DNA of 64,000 nucleotides from Zoogloea sp. 1C4 (GCF_009469605.1 NZ_SSXU01000012.1:62001-126000), one strand, 5' to 3'. Shown: positions 10,095-18,806, counted from the first letter of the stretch. The notes: generated from the sequence alone by a model not told the origin. A program made the numbers and translations.

Positions 10095-10121
10095 GGATGC
10101 TCCCGGAGAAAAACCCGTATG

Positions 10122-10151
10122 TTGCAGTGCAGTTCGTCCGGCTGCTACCCT
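10122..10151 (+). promoter_or_regulatory. Possible ilvA promoter
   Basis: TTGCAG and TACCCT are spaced 18 nt apart, about 36 nt before the ilvA ATG. The match to consensus is moderate. Confidence 0.4.
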
Positions 10152-10187
10152 TTGATGCTTCCCCAGCCGACAAGCACAGGTTCAGCC

Positions 10188-11708
10188 ATGAGCGCGCAGC
10201 ACCCCGACTACCTCCAGAAGATCCTCACCGCCCAGGTGTACGACGCGGCGATCGAGACGCCCCTCGACCTGGCTCCGAACCTGTCGGCGCGCATCCACAA
10301 CAAGATTTGGTTCAAGCGCGAGGACATGCAGCCGGTGTTCAGCTTCAAGCTGCGCGGCGCCTACAACAAGATGGCCAGCCTCAGCCCGGCGGCCCTCAAG
10401 CGCGGGGTGATCTGCGCCTCCGCCGGCAACCACGCCCAGGGCGTCGCGCTGTCGGCCAAGAAGCTCGGCGTGCGCGCCGTGATCGTGATGCCCACCACCA
10501 CCCCGGCGATCAAGATCGACGCGGTCAAGCGCCACGGCGGCGAAGTCGTGCTGGCCGGCGAGAGCTACTCCGACGCCTACGGCCACGCCAAGGAACTCGA
10601 AAAGACCGAGAAGCTGACCTTCGTCCATCCCTACGACGACGTGGAAGTGATCGCCGGCCAGGGCACCATCGCGATGGAGATCCTGCGTCAGCATCCCAAG
10701 CCCATCCACGCGGTGTTCTGCTGCGTGGGCGGCGGCGGCCTGCTGGCGGGCGTCGCGGCCTACATCAAGCGCGTGCGCCCCGACATCAAGGTGATCGGCG
10801 TCGAGACCGTCGACGCCGACGCCATGACCCAGTCGCTGGCCGCCGGCAAGCGCATCGAGCTCGCCAACGTGGGCCTCTTTGCCGACGGCGCGGCGGTCAA
10901 GCTGGTGGGCGAGGAAACCTTCCGCCTGTGCCAGGAATACGTGGACGAGATGATCCTGGTGGATAACGACGCCATCTGCGCCGCCATCAAGGATGTGTTC
11001 GAGGACACCCGCTCGATCCTCGAGCCCGCCGGCGCACTGGCCGTGGCCGGCGCCAAGGAATACGCCAAGCGCCACGCCCTGAAGGACAAGACCCTGGTGG
11101 CCGTGGCCTCCGGCGCCAACATGAACTTCGACCGCCTGCGCTTCGTGGCCGAGCGCGCCGAAGTGGGCGAGCAGCGCGAAGCCGTGCTGGCCGTCACCAT
11201 CCCCGAGAAGCCCGGCTCCTTCAAGAAGTTCTGCAACCTGCTCGGCAACCGCAACATCACCGAGTTCAACTACCGCTACGCCGACGCCAACCGCGCCCAC
11301 ATCTTCGTCGGCGTGGGCGTGCACAACCGCGCCGAGGGCGTGCGCATCACCGAGCTGCTGCAGCGCCACGAGCTGCCGTGCCTGGATCTGACCGACGACG
11401 AGATGGCCAAGAGCCACATCCGCTACATGGTCGGCGGCCACGCGCCCCAGGCAGAAAACGAAGTGCTGTACCGCTTCGTCTTCCCCGAGCGCCCGGGTGC
11501 GCTGCTCAACTTCCTCGACACCCTGCGCTCCGACTGGAACATCAGCCTGTTCCACTACCGCAACCACGGCGCCGACTTCGGCCGCGTGCTGGTGGGCATG
11601 CAGGTGCCGGCAGCCGACCGGGACGCCTTCCAGGGTTTCCTCGACAAGCTGGGCTACGAATACGTCGACGAAACCGCCAACCCGGCCTACAAGATGTTCC
11701 TGGGCTGA
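10188..11708 (+). CDS. ilvA: Biosynthetic threonine ammonia-lyase (threonine dehydratase)
   Basis: It deaminates threonine to 2-oxobutanoate, the first committed step to isoleucine. The protein is 506 residues. The N-terminal PLP domain carries SFKLRGAYNKM with the Schiff-base lysine at residue 54 and the phosphate-binding glycine loop CVGGGGLLAG near residue 180. The C-terminal third holds two ACT-like regulatory repeats (VTIPEKPGSFKKFC and RFVFPERPGALLNF), the basis of isoleucine/valine control in this family. ATG 10188 (MSAQHPDYLQ) matches the usual N-terminus; upstream in-frame starts overlap the divergent ridA-like gene. AGG lies eight bases upstream. Confidence 0.96.
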   Translation: MSAQHPDYLQKILTAQVYDAAIETPLDLAPNLSARIHNKIWFKREDMQPVFSFKLRGAYNKMASLSPAALKRGVICASAGNHAQGVALSAKKLGVRAVIVMPTTTPAIKIDAVKRHGGEVVLAGESYSDAYGHAKELEKTEKLTFVHPYDDVEVIAGQGTIAMEILRQHPKPIHAVFCCVGGGGLLAGVAAYIKRVRPDIKVIGVETVDADAMTQSLAAGKRIELANVGLFADGAAVKLVGEETFRLCQEYVDEMILVDNDAICAAIKDVFEDTRSILEPAGALAVAGAKEYAKRHALKDKTLVAVASGANMNFDRLRFVAERAEVGEQREAVLAVTIPEKPGSFKKFCNLLGNRNITEFNYRYADANRAHIFVGVGVHNRAEGVRITELLQRHELPCLDLTDDEMAKSHIRYMVGGHAPQAENEVLYRFVFPERPGALLNFLDTLRSDWNISLFHYRNHGADFGRVLVGMQVPAADRDAFQGFLDKLGYEYVDETANPAYKMFLG

Positions 11709-11741
11709 AGGATCGGGATGAAGTTCCTTGGAGAGACATGA

Positions 11742-12620
11742 ATGGTCGGTTCGCGCATACCTGACAGCCTTTTGAATCCGGTTGAACAGCAAGGCTTCGA
11801 TTTCGGAATCTCGTCTCAAGCACCGTATGCCGTTCCGGGCCCGCTCGGCATCTATCAAGCCTCGCCCGGGAGCCCCCAGTTTCTCCCGCGGGCGCAAAAG
11901 GTGCTGCTCAGCCCGGCTTTCCGAGAGTCTGTCCAGATTACCAGCAGCATGACTGCGCCAATGGCATGGGATGCGTATTGGCGGTTAGCGTACGATCACG
12001 CCGACAAGGTATTGCAGGTGCAGGCCAATGAACTCCTTCGGCGCGGGAACATCACCAACATCGAGTTTGAGGAAATGGTCCGGGCGCGTAACACATTGGT
12101 CGAAGAGTTTCGAAAGCCGTTGACTCCTTTCGCCAAGCAGTATTCGGAAATTCTGAAACCGGGTTCCAAGCTCCCGCAGCCGAGCGATTTGCTGGCCCGA
12201 AAGGGCAGCATCGAAGCCGTGCTGGAAAGTGTCGGCAAATCACGTGCTACCGTTAATCGGTTGAGCATGGTGTTTCGCGTGGCGGGATCGACCCTGATTG
12301 TTCTGGACATCACAGTGACGACCATGGTCGTGATGCAGGTGCCTTCGGAACAGCGCGGTCGTACGGCTGCACGTGAATACACAGGCTTGGGCGTTGGTGC
12401 GGCAGGTGGTGTCGGCGGTGCGTGGGCCGGTTGCGTTTCCCTGGCGGCCCTGGGATCGCCAACCCTGGCTGTACCGGTCGTTGGTGAGGTGACCACGGGG
12501 ACGTTGTGTGTTGTCGGCGGTATTTTGGGCGGACTCGGAGGTGGCTGGATTGGGCGCGAGACCGGGAAAGCCGCGGGTGAAGCCGCTTACGATTTTGTGA
12601 CGACGTTCAGATGGGAATGA
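11742..12620 (+). CDS. Unknown protein with glycine-zipper membrane region, possible effector toxin
   Basis: I do not recognise this 292-residue protein by name. It has no signal peptide. Residues 1-170 are soluble and partly helical. Residues about 177-200 form a hydrophobic segment (FRVAGSTLIVLDITV). Residues 214-272 are a glycine-rich membrane-like zone with GVGAAGGVGGAWAG and GGILGGLGGGWIG. A C-terminal glycine-zipper region like this is common in pore-forming effector domains of polymorphic toxins. GGAGAG lies six bases before the ATG. The next gene overlaps it by 10 nt. G+C is visibly lower than in ilvA and the chemoreceptor genes, which suggests acquired DNA. The toxin role is inference only; no secretion gene or PAAR/VgrG/Rhs partner is nearby. 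Confidence 0.6.
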   Translation: MVGSRIPDSLLNPVEQQGFDFGISSQAPYAVPGPLGIYQASPGSPQFLPRAQKVLLSPAFRESVQITSSMTAPMAWDAYWRLAYDHADKVLQVQANELLRRGNITNIEFEEMVRARNTLVEEFRKPLTPFAKQYSEILKPGSKLPQPSDLLARKGSIEAVLESVGKSRATVNRLSMVFRVAGSTLIVLDITVTTMVVMQVPSEQRGRTAAREYTGLGVGAAGGVGGAWAGCVSLAALGSPTLAVPVVGEVTTGTLCVVGGILGGLGGGWIGRETGKAAGEAAYDFVTTFRWE

Positions 12621-13000
12621 TCGCGCGCTACCTCAAACGCCTGGCTGCCTTGATTCGGCGGGGGCGAGTCGAAGCGCTGGCGGTTTCGGCTGACGCCGCT
12701 GGCGTGTCGATGGGTAGCGAGCGGGTGTCGTGGTGTGACGTGCGTCGTCTGGATGCCTGCAAGCGCGACATCTACGCTGGCGAATTGCTTTGTCTGGTGA
12801 TCCTTGCCAAGGATGGGCGCGTGTATGAATTCAACGAGGAAATGCCAGGCTGGCAGGCGCTCGGCGAAGCGATCGAGCGTTACCTGCCAGAATCATTGTC
12901 CCGCGCCGAGTGGGCAATGAAGCTGATTGCCGCGCCGTCGGGCGAGGTGGTGGCGGTTTTTCCCGCGGCTCGAACGGAGTGGTTTCGGGTACGGTCGTGA
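12611..13000 (+). CDS. Small conserved protein, candidate immunity protein
   Basis: This is a 129-residue cytoplasmic protein starting 10 nt inside the end of the preceding gene, so the two are translationally coupled. The central pattern, VSWCDVRRLDACKRDIY, LLCLVILAKDGRVYEFNEEMPGW and EAIERYLPE, resembles a family of small proteins often found beside secreted toxin genes. I rely on memory of that pattern, not on a search. Its lower G+C matches its partner. If the partner is a membrane-active toxin, the lack of membrane segments here would make it an unusual, soluble inhibitor. An alternative start is ATG 12617. Confidence 0.55.
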   Translation: MGMIARYLKRLAALIRRGRVEALAVSADAAGVSMGSERVSWCDVRRLDACKRDIYAGELLCLVILAKDGRVYEFNEEMPGWQALGEAIERYLPESLSRAEWAMKLIAAPSGEVVAVFPAARTEWFRVRS

Positions 13001-13251
13001 TGCACGGCTTGACCCTGGGCTGACCACCGCCACGCAACGAGGCCGGCAACTCGGACAAACGCCGGCCGACTCGGACCCAACACCTTCCGGCTCAAGCCGC
13101 CGCCGGCAGGCATCTCGCCTCTGCGCTCAGGTGCTTCGACCACCGTCTCGAACTGCATGTGGCTCCCGGTTGATCGCGGGCCAGACGCACAAGCCTTGCT
13201 GCAGTTCCGCGAGCCCAGCACAACCCAGCCGACTACGGGGCTCCTGAACCT
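13001..13251. other. Intergenic region, no gene recognised
   Basis: These 251 bases lie between the convergent candidate immunity gene and chemoreceptor gene. I see no convincing reading frame, RNA gene or terminator with a T run. It may hold the right boundary of the lower-GC insertion. Confidence 0.4.
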
Positions 13252-14709
13252 TCAGGCCCGCCCGGCGTGCTTGTCGGCGACGAACTGGTCGAGCAGCTCC
13301 ATCACCTGGCGGCTACCGGTTTCCATGTTGTTGAGCTCGTCCACGATCTGCGACTGGATCGTGGCGTCGTTCTGCCAGTCCTTTTCGAGCAGCGCCAGCA
13401 CCCGGTGGGCACTGTCGTGCACCAGCGCGTGGGGCGCCTCCAGCTTGCCGTAGGCCGGCAGCTGCCCGAACAGAGCCTTCCCGTCGCCCCGGTACCAGCG
13501 GCCCAGGCGGCACTCCTCGTGGCCGACCGCCACCGGCGCACCGTGTTCGCAGTCACCGTCGCTGTTGAGCGACAGATAGGTGCGCTGCTTGTAGATCATG
13601 TGGTCGAGCTTCACCAGGGTCGCGAAGCTCTTGTCGTGTACCTCCGCGGCCTGGTGTTCGGTCTGGCTCGCCGCTGTCGCAAAGCGCCCGAAGGTGGCGG
13701 CCAGATCGCCCACCACCTGCTGCGAACACGCAGTCATCTCCTTCATCTCGCGGGCATTCGACTGCATCGCCTCGCTCTGGCCGATCAGGCCCTGCATCAC
13801 CTCGCCGATCGACTGGGATGCGCCGCGGGTCTTTTCGGCCAGCTTGCGCACCTCGTCCGCCACCACCGCAAAGCCGCGGCCCGATTCACCGGCCCGGGCC
13901 GCCTCGATCGCCGCGTTGAGGGCCAGCAGGTTGGTCTGGTCGGAGATCTCGTTGATCAGCGCCACCGACATCGCCACCTCGCGGCTGCGGGCGGTCATCT
14001 CGTCGATGGCCGACGCCACCTGCAGGATGCGCGTGCCGATGCCGTCGAGCTGCGACACCACCTCGGTCACGGTGCGCTGACTCTCGCCCGCCTCGCTGGC
14101 GGTGGCCGTGGCGGTCGCCGCGGCTTCGTGCATCTGAGCGGTGATCGCCAGCATGTCGGCCTGGTTGCCGGTGAGGTTGTTGATCAGGTTGCCGGCGTTG
14201 AGCATGCCGGCGTTGCTCAGCAGCAGGGTCTTCATCTGGCCGCGCAGATGGGCCGCCATCGACGCCAGCAGGGTGTTGTGGGCGGTCATCGCCGCCTGCA
14301 GCCCGCCGTGCAGGCCGGAGCGCTGGCCGATGCGCGCGTAGCGCCCGTCCATCTGCGCCCGGAAGGCGCTTTCGGACTCGCGGAAATACGCCTCCAGCTG
14401 GTCGAGCAGATCGTTCATCGCCCACCCCAGCCGGCCGATCTCGTCCTGATCGCCGATGCCGGTGATGCGCGACGAGAAATCCCCCTCGCCGACCTTCCCG
14501 GCCAGCGCCAGCAACCCGTCCAGCGGCGCCAGCGCCTGCCGCAGCCGGCGCAGCCCCCAGGCGGCAAGCGCGACGCCCGCCACCAGCCACATCAGCATCA
14601 GCGGGTGCGATCCGCCGACGAAGAACCCCGTCACCAGCGCCGCCAGCAGCAGCGCCGCCTGGCCCCACAGGAGCAGCGCCAGCCTAGAGCGCAAGGACGA
14701 ACTGTTCAT
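13252..14709 (-). CDS. Methyl-accepting chemotaxis protein with C-terminal CZB zinc domain
   Basis: This 485-residue chemoreceptor has two adjacent N-terminal transmembrane segments (residues about 8-50) with no periplasmic sensor domain, then HAMP-like sequence ([15 protein letters not shown]) and the signalling hairpin tip ([24 protein letters not shown], quoted in part). The tail is a CZB domain with zinc-ligand signatures [18 protein letters not shown] and [12 protein letters not shown] domains bind zinc and can sense hypochlorous acid or zinc. The gene overlaps the upstream PAS gene by 26 nt. With no periplasmic domain of its own, it probably takes its input from that PAS protein, a split version of Aer. 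Confidence 0.93.
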   Translation of the reverse strand: MNSSSLRSRLALLLWGQAALLLAALVTGFFVGGSHPLMLMWLVAGVALAAWGLRRLRQALAPLDGLLALAGKVGEGDFSSRITGIGDQDEIGRLGWAMNDLLDQLEAYFRESESAFRAQMDGRYARIGQRSGLHGGLQAAMTAHNTLLASMAAHLRGQMKTLLLSNAGMLNAGNLINNLTGNQADMLAITAQMHEAAATATATASEAGESQRTVTEVVSQLDGIGTRILQVASAIDEMTARSREVAMSVALINEISDQTNLLALNAAIEAARAGESGRGFAVVADEVRKLAEKTRGASQSIGEVMQGLIGQSEAMQSNAREMKEMTACSQQVVGDLAATFGRFATAASQTEHQAAEVHDKSFATLVKLDHMIYKQRTYLSLNSDGDCEHGAPVAVGHEECRLGRWYRGDGKALFGQLPAYGKLEAPHALVHDSAHRVLALLEKDWQNDATIQSQIVDELNNMETGSRQVMELLDQFVADKHAGRA

Positions 14710-15196
14710 AGCCCCTCCCGTTGAGCGCCTTCATCAGCACCGCGGTGCCCGCCTCGATGGCCCGCGCGGCCCCGGCCGCCGCTTCGGCAGCGGCCATCTC
14801 CCGGTACAGCGCGCTGGCAGCGGCCACCGCCTCGCGTTGCGGCTTGCGGCGCACCGAGGTGTAACCGACGATGCCGCGCTCCCCGTCCCGGTCCGGCGTC
14901 ACGGTCGCCAGCACCCAGTAGAAGCTCCCATCCCTGGCCATGTTCTTCACGTAGCCGATGAACTCCTGCTCCGCCGCGATGTGATCCCACAGCAGCTTGA
15001 ACACCGCCCGCGGCATGTCCGGGTGGCGGATGATGTTGTGCTGGCTGCCCAGCAGCTCGGCCTCGGTGTAGCCCGATAGCGCGATGAAGATCCGGTTGGC
15101 GTAGAGGATGCGGCCCTTTGCGTCGGTCTTGGTGACGATGAAATCATCGTCACCCAGCGAACGCTCGACCGTCGTCGGCGAAACCCTCGGTTTCAT
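14684..15196 (-). CDS. Aer-type PAS domain protein, putative redox sensor
   Basis: This 170-residue soluble protein is essentially one PAS domain of the Aer class. The Aer-like pattern is strong: [20 protein letters not shown], then [33 protein letters not shown] and TPDRD. In E. coli Aer this domain binds FAD and reports cellular redox state. A C-terminal alanine-rich helix follows (about residues 128-170). The start ATG 15196 is preceded by GAGGGAC. The reading frame could extend upstream, but that part has no PAS homology and lies in intergenic DNA. It ends 26 nt inside the chemoreceptor gene, so the two are coupled. FAD binding is inferred from family resemblance. Confidence 0.88.
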   Translation of the reverse strand: MKPRVSPTTVERSLGDDDFIVTKTDAKGRILYANRIFIALSGYTEAELLGSQHNIIRHPDMPRAVFKLLWDHIAAEQEFIGYVKNMARDGSFYWVLATVTPDRDGERGIVGYTSVRRKPQREAVAAASALYREMAAAEAAAGAARAIEAGTAVLMKALNGRGYEQFVLAL

Positions 15197-15336
15197 GTTG
15201 TCCCTCTTCCTTTTTGCCCGCGCTGTCCGCGGTGTTTTGTCTGGCCTCGGTGATCGGACCTGTAGTGCGTTGTCGGCACTGCCCGAACCGGGCTGAAGGC
15301 AGGATTCATAAAAAGCCGGCCCATCGGCACGAAGGC

Positions 15337-15366
15337 TTGCCGCGTCGTAGCACATGCGGTTAGACT
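15337..15366 (+). promoter_or_regulatory. Promoter of the riboswitch-controlled cobalamin operon
   Basis: TTGCCG and TAGACT are 18 nt apart, placing the transcript start just upstream of the riboswitch aptamer at about 15372. Confidence 0.55.
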
Positions 15367-15371
15367 CCGCC

Positions 15372-15572
15372 CCGTTACGGGTGCCGAGCCTGCGTCTGCA
15401 GGCAAGGTGAAACGGGAAGTCCGGTGACGTCGGGAGCACGCGCTCCCTGGCCATTCCGGCGCAGCCCCCGCTGCTGTAAGCCTGACGAATCTGCTCAACG
15501 CCACTGTGCTCGCGCACGGGAAGGTCGGCAGAAGAGGATGAAGGCGAGCCAGAAGACCGGCCTGTGACGTTT
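15372..15572 (+). promoter_or_regulatory. Cobalamin (adenosylcobalamin-class) riboswitch
   Basis: This leader has the ordered conserved blocks of the class: GGTGCC near 15380, AGGTGAAACGGGAA near 15405, CCGGTG, GCGCAGCCCCCGCTGCTGTAAG (given in part), CACTGTG, GGGAAGGTCGGC, GATGAAGGCGAGCC, and the B12 box AGCCAGAAGACCGGCC at 15547-15562. It precedes cbiM and the whole ring-synthesis operon, so cobalamin should repress its own synthesis and cobalt uptake. Confidence 0.96.
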
Positions 15573-15794
15573 TGGTGTGGTATTGGCCCCGGGGTGTGGG
15601 CAGAGCCGACCGATGGGCTTGCCCGATCACTGTCCGTCCGTTCCCGTTCCATCCGCCTTTCCGGAACCACGTCCGCCATTGGTCTTCGCCTGCCCGGCCC
15701 GCCGGCCACCGGTCCGTCTTTTCGTCTTTCGCTGCTTCTGCGCGCCCCCTGATGCCTTGCCGCACTTCGTCCAATCGTCACGAAGGGAAGCAAG
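15573..15794 (+). other. Pyrimidine-rich leader between riboswitch and cbiM
   Basis: About 220 nt separate the aptamer from the first start codon. The stretch 15638-15740 is rich in C and T and poor in G, as in Rho-utilisation sites. I see no clean intrinsic terminator. The first gene has a good SD (AAGGGAAGC before ATG 15795). Confidence 0.45.
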
Positions 15795-16433
15795 ATGCAC
15801 ATCGAACCGGGGTACGTCGCCAGTGCCAAGATCCTCGCCGCCAACGCCGCCGCCGTCGCCCTGCTGGGCAGCCAGTCGGTCCACCTCCTCAAAGCGCCGC
15901 AGCTGATCGTCCGCAGCCTGATCGCGGCAGTCGCCTTCACCCTGTTCATGCAGGCCTTCCACCTGCCGGTGGGCCCGTCGGAGCTGCATTTCCTCGGTGC
16001 GATGCCGCTCTACCTGGCGCTGGGCTTCGTGCCGACGCTGTTCGGCTTCGCCCTCGGCCTGCTGGCCCAGGGGCTGATGTTCGCGCCGGCCGACCTGCTC
16101 CACCTGGGCGTCAATACCCTCTCGCTGGCCCTGCCGCTGGTGCTGGTGCATGCCACCCTCGGCCAGCGCCTGCGCGCCGCCGACACGCGGCCCACCCTGC
16201 GCAGCATCCTCAAGCTCGACGCGGCCTTCTACGGCGGCGTCACCCTGATGGTCGGCTTCTGGCTGGCCATCGGCGAGGTCGCCACACCGCTCAGCGCCTG
16301 GCTCTCCTTCGCCTCGTCCTACGCCGCCATCGTGGCCGTCGAGCCGATCCTCACGCTGCTGGCGGTGCATGCCATCGCCCGCCGCCAGCACAGCGCGGTG
16401 GTGCGGCTGTGCTTCCAGCATCAGGCAGCCTGA
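15795..16433 (+). CDS. cbiM: CbiM-like cobalt transporter membrane subunit
   Basis: This 212-residue integral membrane protein resembles CbiM, the substrate-specific component of cobalt ECF transporters. The N-terminus MHIEPGYVAS has the Met1-His2 used for cobalt binding in the family, and a second candidate ligand lies in SELHFLGAMPLY near residue 71. Six or so hydrophobic segments follow. No cbiN, cbiQ or cbiO is adjacent, so it is a lone CbiM-type permease. First gene after the cobalamin riboswitch, it should be repressed by cobalamin. The stop is 3 nt before cobM. Confidence 0.85.
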   Translation: MHIEPGYVASAKILAANAAAVALLGSQSVHLLKAPQLIVRSLIAAVAFTLFMQAFHLPVGPSELHFLGAMPLYLALGFVPTLFGFALGLLAQGLMFAPADLLHLGVNTLSLALPLVLVHATLGQRLRAADTRPTLRSILKLDAAFYGGVTLMVGFWLAIGEVATPLSAWLSFASSYAAIVAVEPILTLLAVHAIARRQHSAVVRLCFQHQAA

Positions 16434-16436
16434 GCC

Positions 16437-17237
16437 ATGACCGGCAAGGTCTGGTTCGTGGGCGCCGGCCCCGGCGACCCTGAACTCCTCACCGTGAAGG
16501 GGCGGCGCCTGCTCGAAAGCGCCGGCGCGATCCTCTACGCCGGCTCGCTGGTGGATCAGGCGGCCACCCTGTTCGCCCCGCAGGGCTGCGAGATCCGCGA
16601 CTCGAAGGACATGACCCTCGAGGAGATGACCGCCTGGCTGCTCGACCAGAGCGCCCGCCACGCCTGCGTGGTGCGCCTGCAGACCGGCGACCCCGGCCTC
16701 TACGGCGCGCTGGTCGAGATGACCCGCCCGCTCACCGCCGCCGGCGTCGAGTGGGCGGTGGTGCCCGGCGTGTCGTCGGCCTTCTCGTCGGCCGCCGCCG
16801 CCGGCGAGACCCTGACCCTGCCGGAAGTCACCCAGACGGTGATCCTCACCCGCGTGGCCGGGCGCACGCCCATGCCGCCGGGCGAGGAGCTCGAAGCCCT
16901 CGCCGCCCACCGCAGCACCCTGTGCATCTTCCTGTCGATCACCCTGCTGCATGAGGTCCAGCGCGCCCTGCGCGCCGCCGGCTGGGCCGAGGACGCGCCG
17001 ATCCTGGTCGTCCAGAAGGCCAGCTGGCCCGGCGACGAGAAGATCGTCCGCGGCACCCTCGCCGACATCAAGCAGCGCTGCCAGGCCGAGAAGATCGCCA
17101 GCCAGGCCATGATCATCGCCAGCCCCACCCTGGGCGCCGCCGACTGGCCGACCCTCGCCCGCTCCAAGCTCTACGACCCCGCCTTCGCGCACCGTTTCCG
17201 CAAGGCAACGCCCCGCGCCCCGGAGAACCCCGCATGA
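16437..17237 (+). CDS. cobM: Precorrin-4/cobalt-precorrin-4 C11-methyltransferase
   Basis: It methylates C11 of the corrin ring using SAM. The 266-residue tetrapyrrole methylase opens with [18 protein letters not shown] and has VVRLQTGDPGLYGALVEM and PGVSSAFSSAAAAG, the CobM/CbiF signature. It starts 3 nt after cbiM and its stop overlaps cbiX by 4 nt (ATGA). CobM and CbiF are orthologous; with CbiX and CbiD nearby the substrate is probably the cobalt form. Confidence 0.95.
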   Translation: MTGKVWFVGAGPGDPELLTVKGRRLLESAGAILYAGSLVDQAATLFAPQGCEIRDSKDMTLEEMTAWLLDQSARHACVVRLQTGDPGLYGALVEMTRPLTAAGVEWAVVPGVSSAFSSAAAAGETLTLPEVTQTVILTRVAGRTPMPPGEELEALAAHRSTLCIFLSITLLHEVQRALRAAGWAEDAPILVVQKASWPGDEKIVRGTLADIKQRCQAEKIASQAMIIASPTLGAADWPTLARSKLYDPAFAHRFRKATPRAPENPA

Positions 17238-18121
17238 ACGACACCACGATCCTCCTGGTGGGCCACGGCTCCCGCAACCGGGACGGCAACACCGAGATCC
17301 TCCACTTCGCCGCCCAGTGGCGCGAGCGTCACCCCGCCTGGCGCATCGAAACCTGCTTCATCGAGCACGCCGACGTGCTCCTCGACGACGGCCTCGACCG
17401 CGCCGCCGGCGACGCCCGCCACGTGCTGGTGATCCCCTTCATCCTCAACGCCGCCGGCCACGTGAAGATGGAGCTGCCCGCCGCCATCGAAGCCGCCCGC
17501 GCCCGCCACCCGGCCGTGCACTTCAGCTGCGCCCGCCACCTGGGCATGGGCCGCGAGATCCTCCAGGTGCTGCAAGGCCAGCTCGACCGCCTGATGAAGG
17601 CCCTCGACATGCCCGACCCGCAGACCACCGGCGTGATCCTCCTCGGCCGCGGCTCATCCGACGCCGGCGCCAACGGCGAGCTCGCCAAGATGGCCCGCTG
17701 GCTGTTCGAGGACAACGACTTCGAGCTGGTGGATCTGGCCTTCACCGGCGTCACCTGGCCGCGCCTCGAAAGCGTCGTCCAGCGCCAGGTGCGTCTGGGC
17801 ATGACCCAGCTGGCGATCGTCCCGGTGTACCTCTTCACCGGCGTGCTGATGGAGCGCATCAAGGCCCAGGTGGCGCGCCTGCACGCCCAGTACCCGCAGA
17901 TCGCCTTCGCGCTGGGCACCCACTTCGGGTTCGACAAGGGCGTCTTCGACCTCCTCGACGCCAAGGTTGCCGGCCACGCCCTGCCCGAAGGCGGGCTGCT
18001 CGAATGCGACGGCTGCAAATATCGCCAGGCCGCCGAAGCCGAACACCTCCACGACCACAGCCACACCCACCTCCCGGGCCACGACCACGCGCACGTCCAC
18101 CCCGTCGCCGTCCATGCCTGA
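17234..18121 (+). CDS. cbiX: Sirohydrochlorin cobaltochelatase with His-rich tail
   Basis: It inserts cobalt into sirohydrochlorin, the early-cobalt step of the anaerobic route. The 295-residue protein is the long, two-repeat CbiX form: repeat one ILLVGHGSRNRDGN with ILNAAGHVKMEL, repeat two ILLGRGSSDAGANGE with YLFTGVLMERI. The C-terminus holds CDGCKYR and then a histidine-rich tail (HLHDHSHTHLPGHDHAHVH) of about 25 residues, likely for metal storage or binding. Long CbiX proteins with a Cys motif and a His tail are known. It overlaps cobM upstream and cobH downstream. Confidence 0.95.
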   Translation: MNDTTILLVGHGSRNRDGNTEILHFAAQWRERHPAWRIETCFIEHADVLLDDGLDRAAGDARHVLVIPFILNAAGHVKMELPAAIEAARARHPAVHFSCARHLGMGREILQVLQGQLDRLMKALDMPDPQTTGVILLGRGSSDAGANGELAKMARWLFEDNDFELVDLAFTGVTWPRLESVVQRQVRLGMTQLAIVPVYLFTGVLMERIKAQVARLHAQYPQIAFALGTHFGFDKGVFDLLDAKVAGHALPEGGLLECDGCKYRQAAEAEHLHDHSHTHLPGHDHAHVHPVAVHA

Positions 18122-18806
18122 TCCCACCATGCGCACCGCCAACATCGTCACCGAACAGCTCACCGCCGCCGGCCGCGCCATCGAGCACGACTCCTTCGCC
18201 ATCATCGACGCCGAAACCGGCCCCCACGCCTACAGCGCCGACCAGTGGCCGCTGGTGCGCCGGATGATCCACGCCAACGCCGACTTCGAGTTCAACGGCC
18301 TCACCACCTTCCACCCCCGGGCGATGCAGGCCGGCCTCGCCCGCATCCTGGCCGGCGGCACGCCGGTGGTGGCCGACGTGGAGATGATCTGCGTCGGCCT
18401 CTCGCGGCCCCGCCTCGAACACTTCGGCATCACCACCCACCAGTTCATCTCCGACCCCGACGTGATCGACGCCGCCCGCCGCGAAGACACCACCCGCGCC
18501 GTCCAGGCCATGCGCAAGGCCCACCGCCTCGGCCTGCTCGACGGCGCCATCGTCGGCATCGGCAACGCCCCCACCGCGCTCATCGAGGTGGTGCGGCTCA
18601 TCCGCGAGGAAGGCGCGCGCCCCGCGCTGGTGGTCGGGATGCCGGTCGGCTTCGTGTCGGCCGCCGAATCCAAGGACCTGCTGATGACCGTCGACGACGT
18701 GCCGTGGGTGGCGATCCGCGGCCGCAAGGGCGGCTCGACCCTGGTCGTCGCGGCCATCCACGCCCTCCTCGGCCAGGCCGAGGAACACCAGCGCAATGGC
18801 CGCTGA
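18114..18806 (+). CDS. cobH: Precorrin-8X/cobalt-precorrin-8 methylmutase
   Basis: It moves the C11 methyl group to C12, giving (hydrogeno)cobyrinic acid. The 230-residue protein has the family's catalytic histidine in RRMIHANADFEF (residue 53) and the conserved IVGIGNAPTALIEV and MPVGFVSAAESK. I chose ATG 18114, which overlaps the cbiX stop by 8 nt; ATG 18129 is an alternative. Equivalent to CbiC. Next, cbiD overlaps its end by 11 nt. Confidence 0.95.
   Translation: MPDPTMRTANIVTEQLTAAGRAIEHDSFAIIDAETGPHAYSADQWPLVRRMIHANADFEFNGLTTFHPRAMQAGLARILAGGTPVVADVEMICVGLSRPRLEHFGITTHQFISDPDVIDAARREDTTRAVQAMRKAHRLGLLDGAIVGIGNAPTALIEVVRLIREEGARPALVVGMPVGFVSAAESKDLLMTVDDVPWVAIRGRKGGSTLVVAAIHALLGQAEEHQRNGR

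Noticed and set aside
10182-11897. A 571-codon minus-strand frame opposite ilvA
   Set aside because: Antisense shadow; ilvA has all PLP and ACT motifs.
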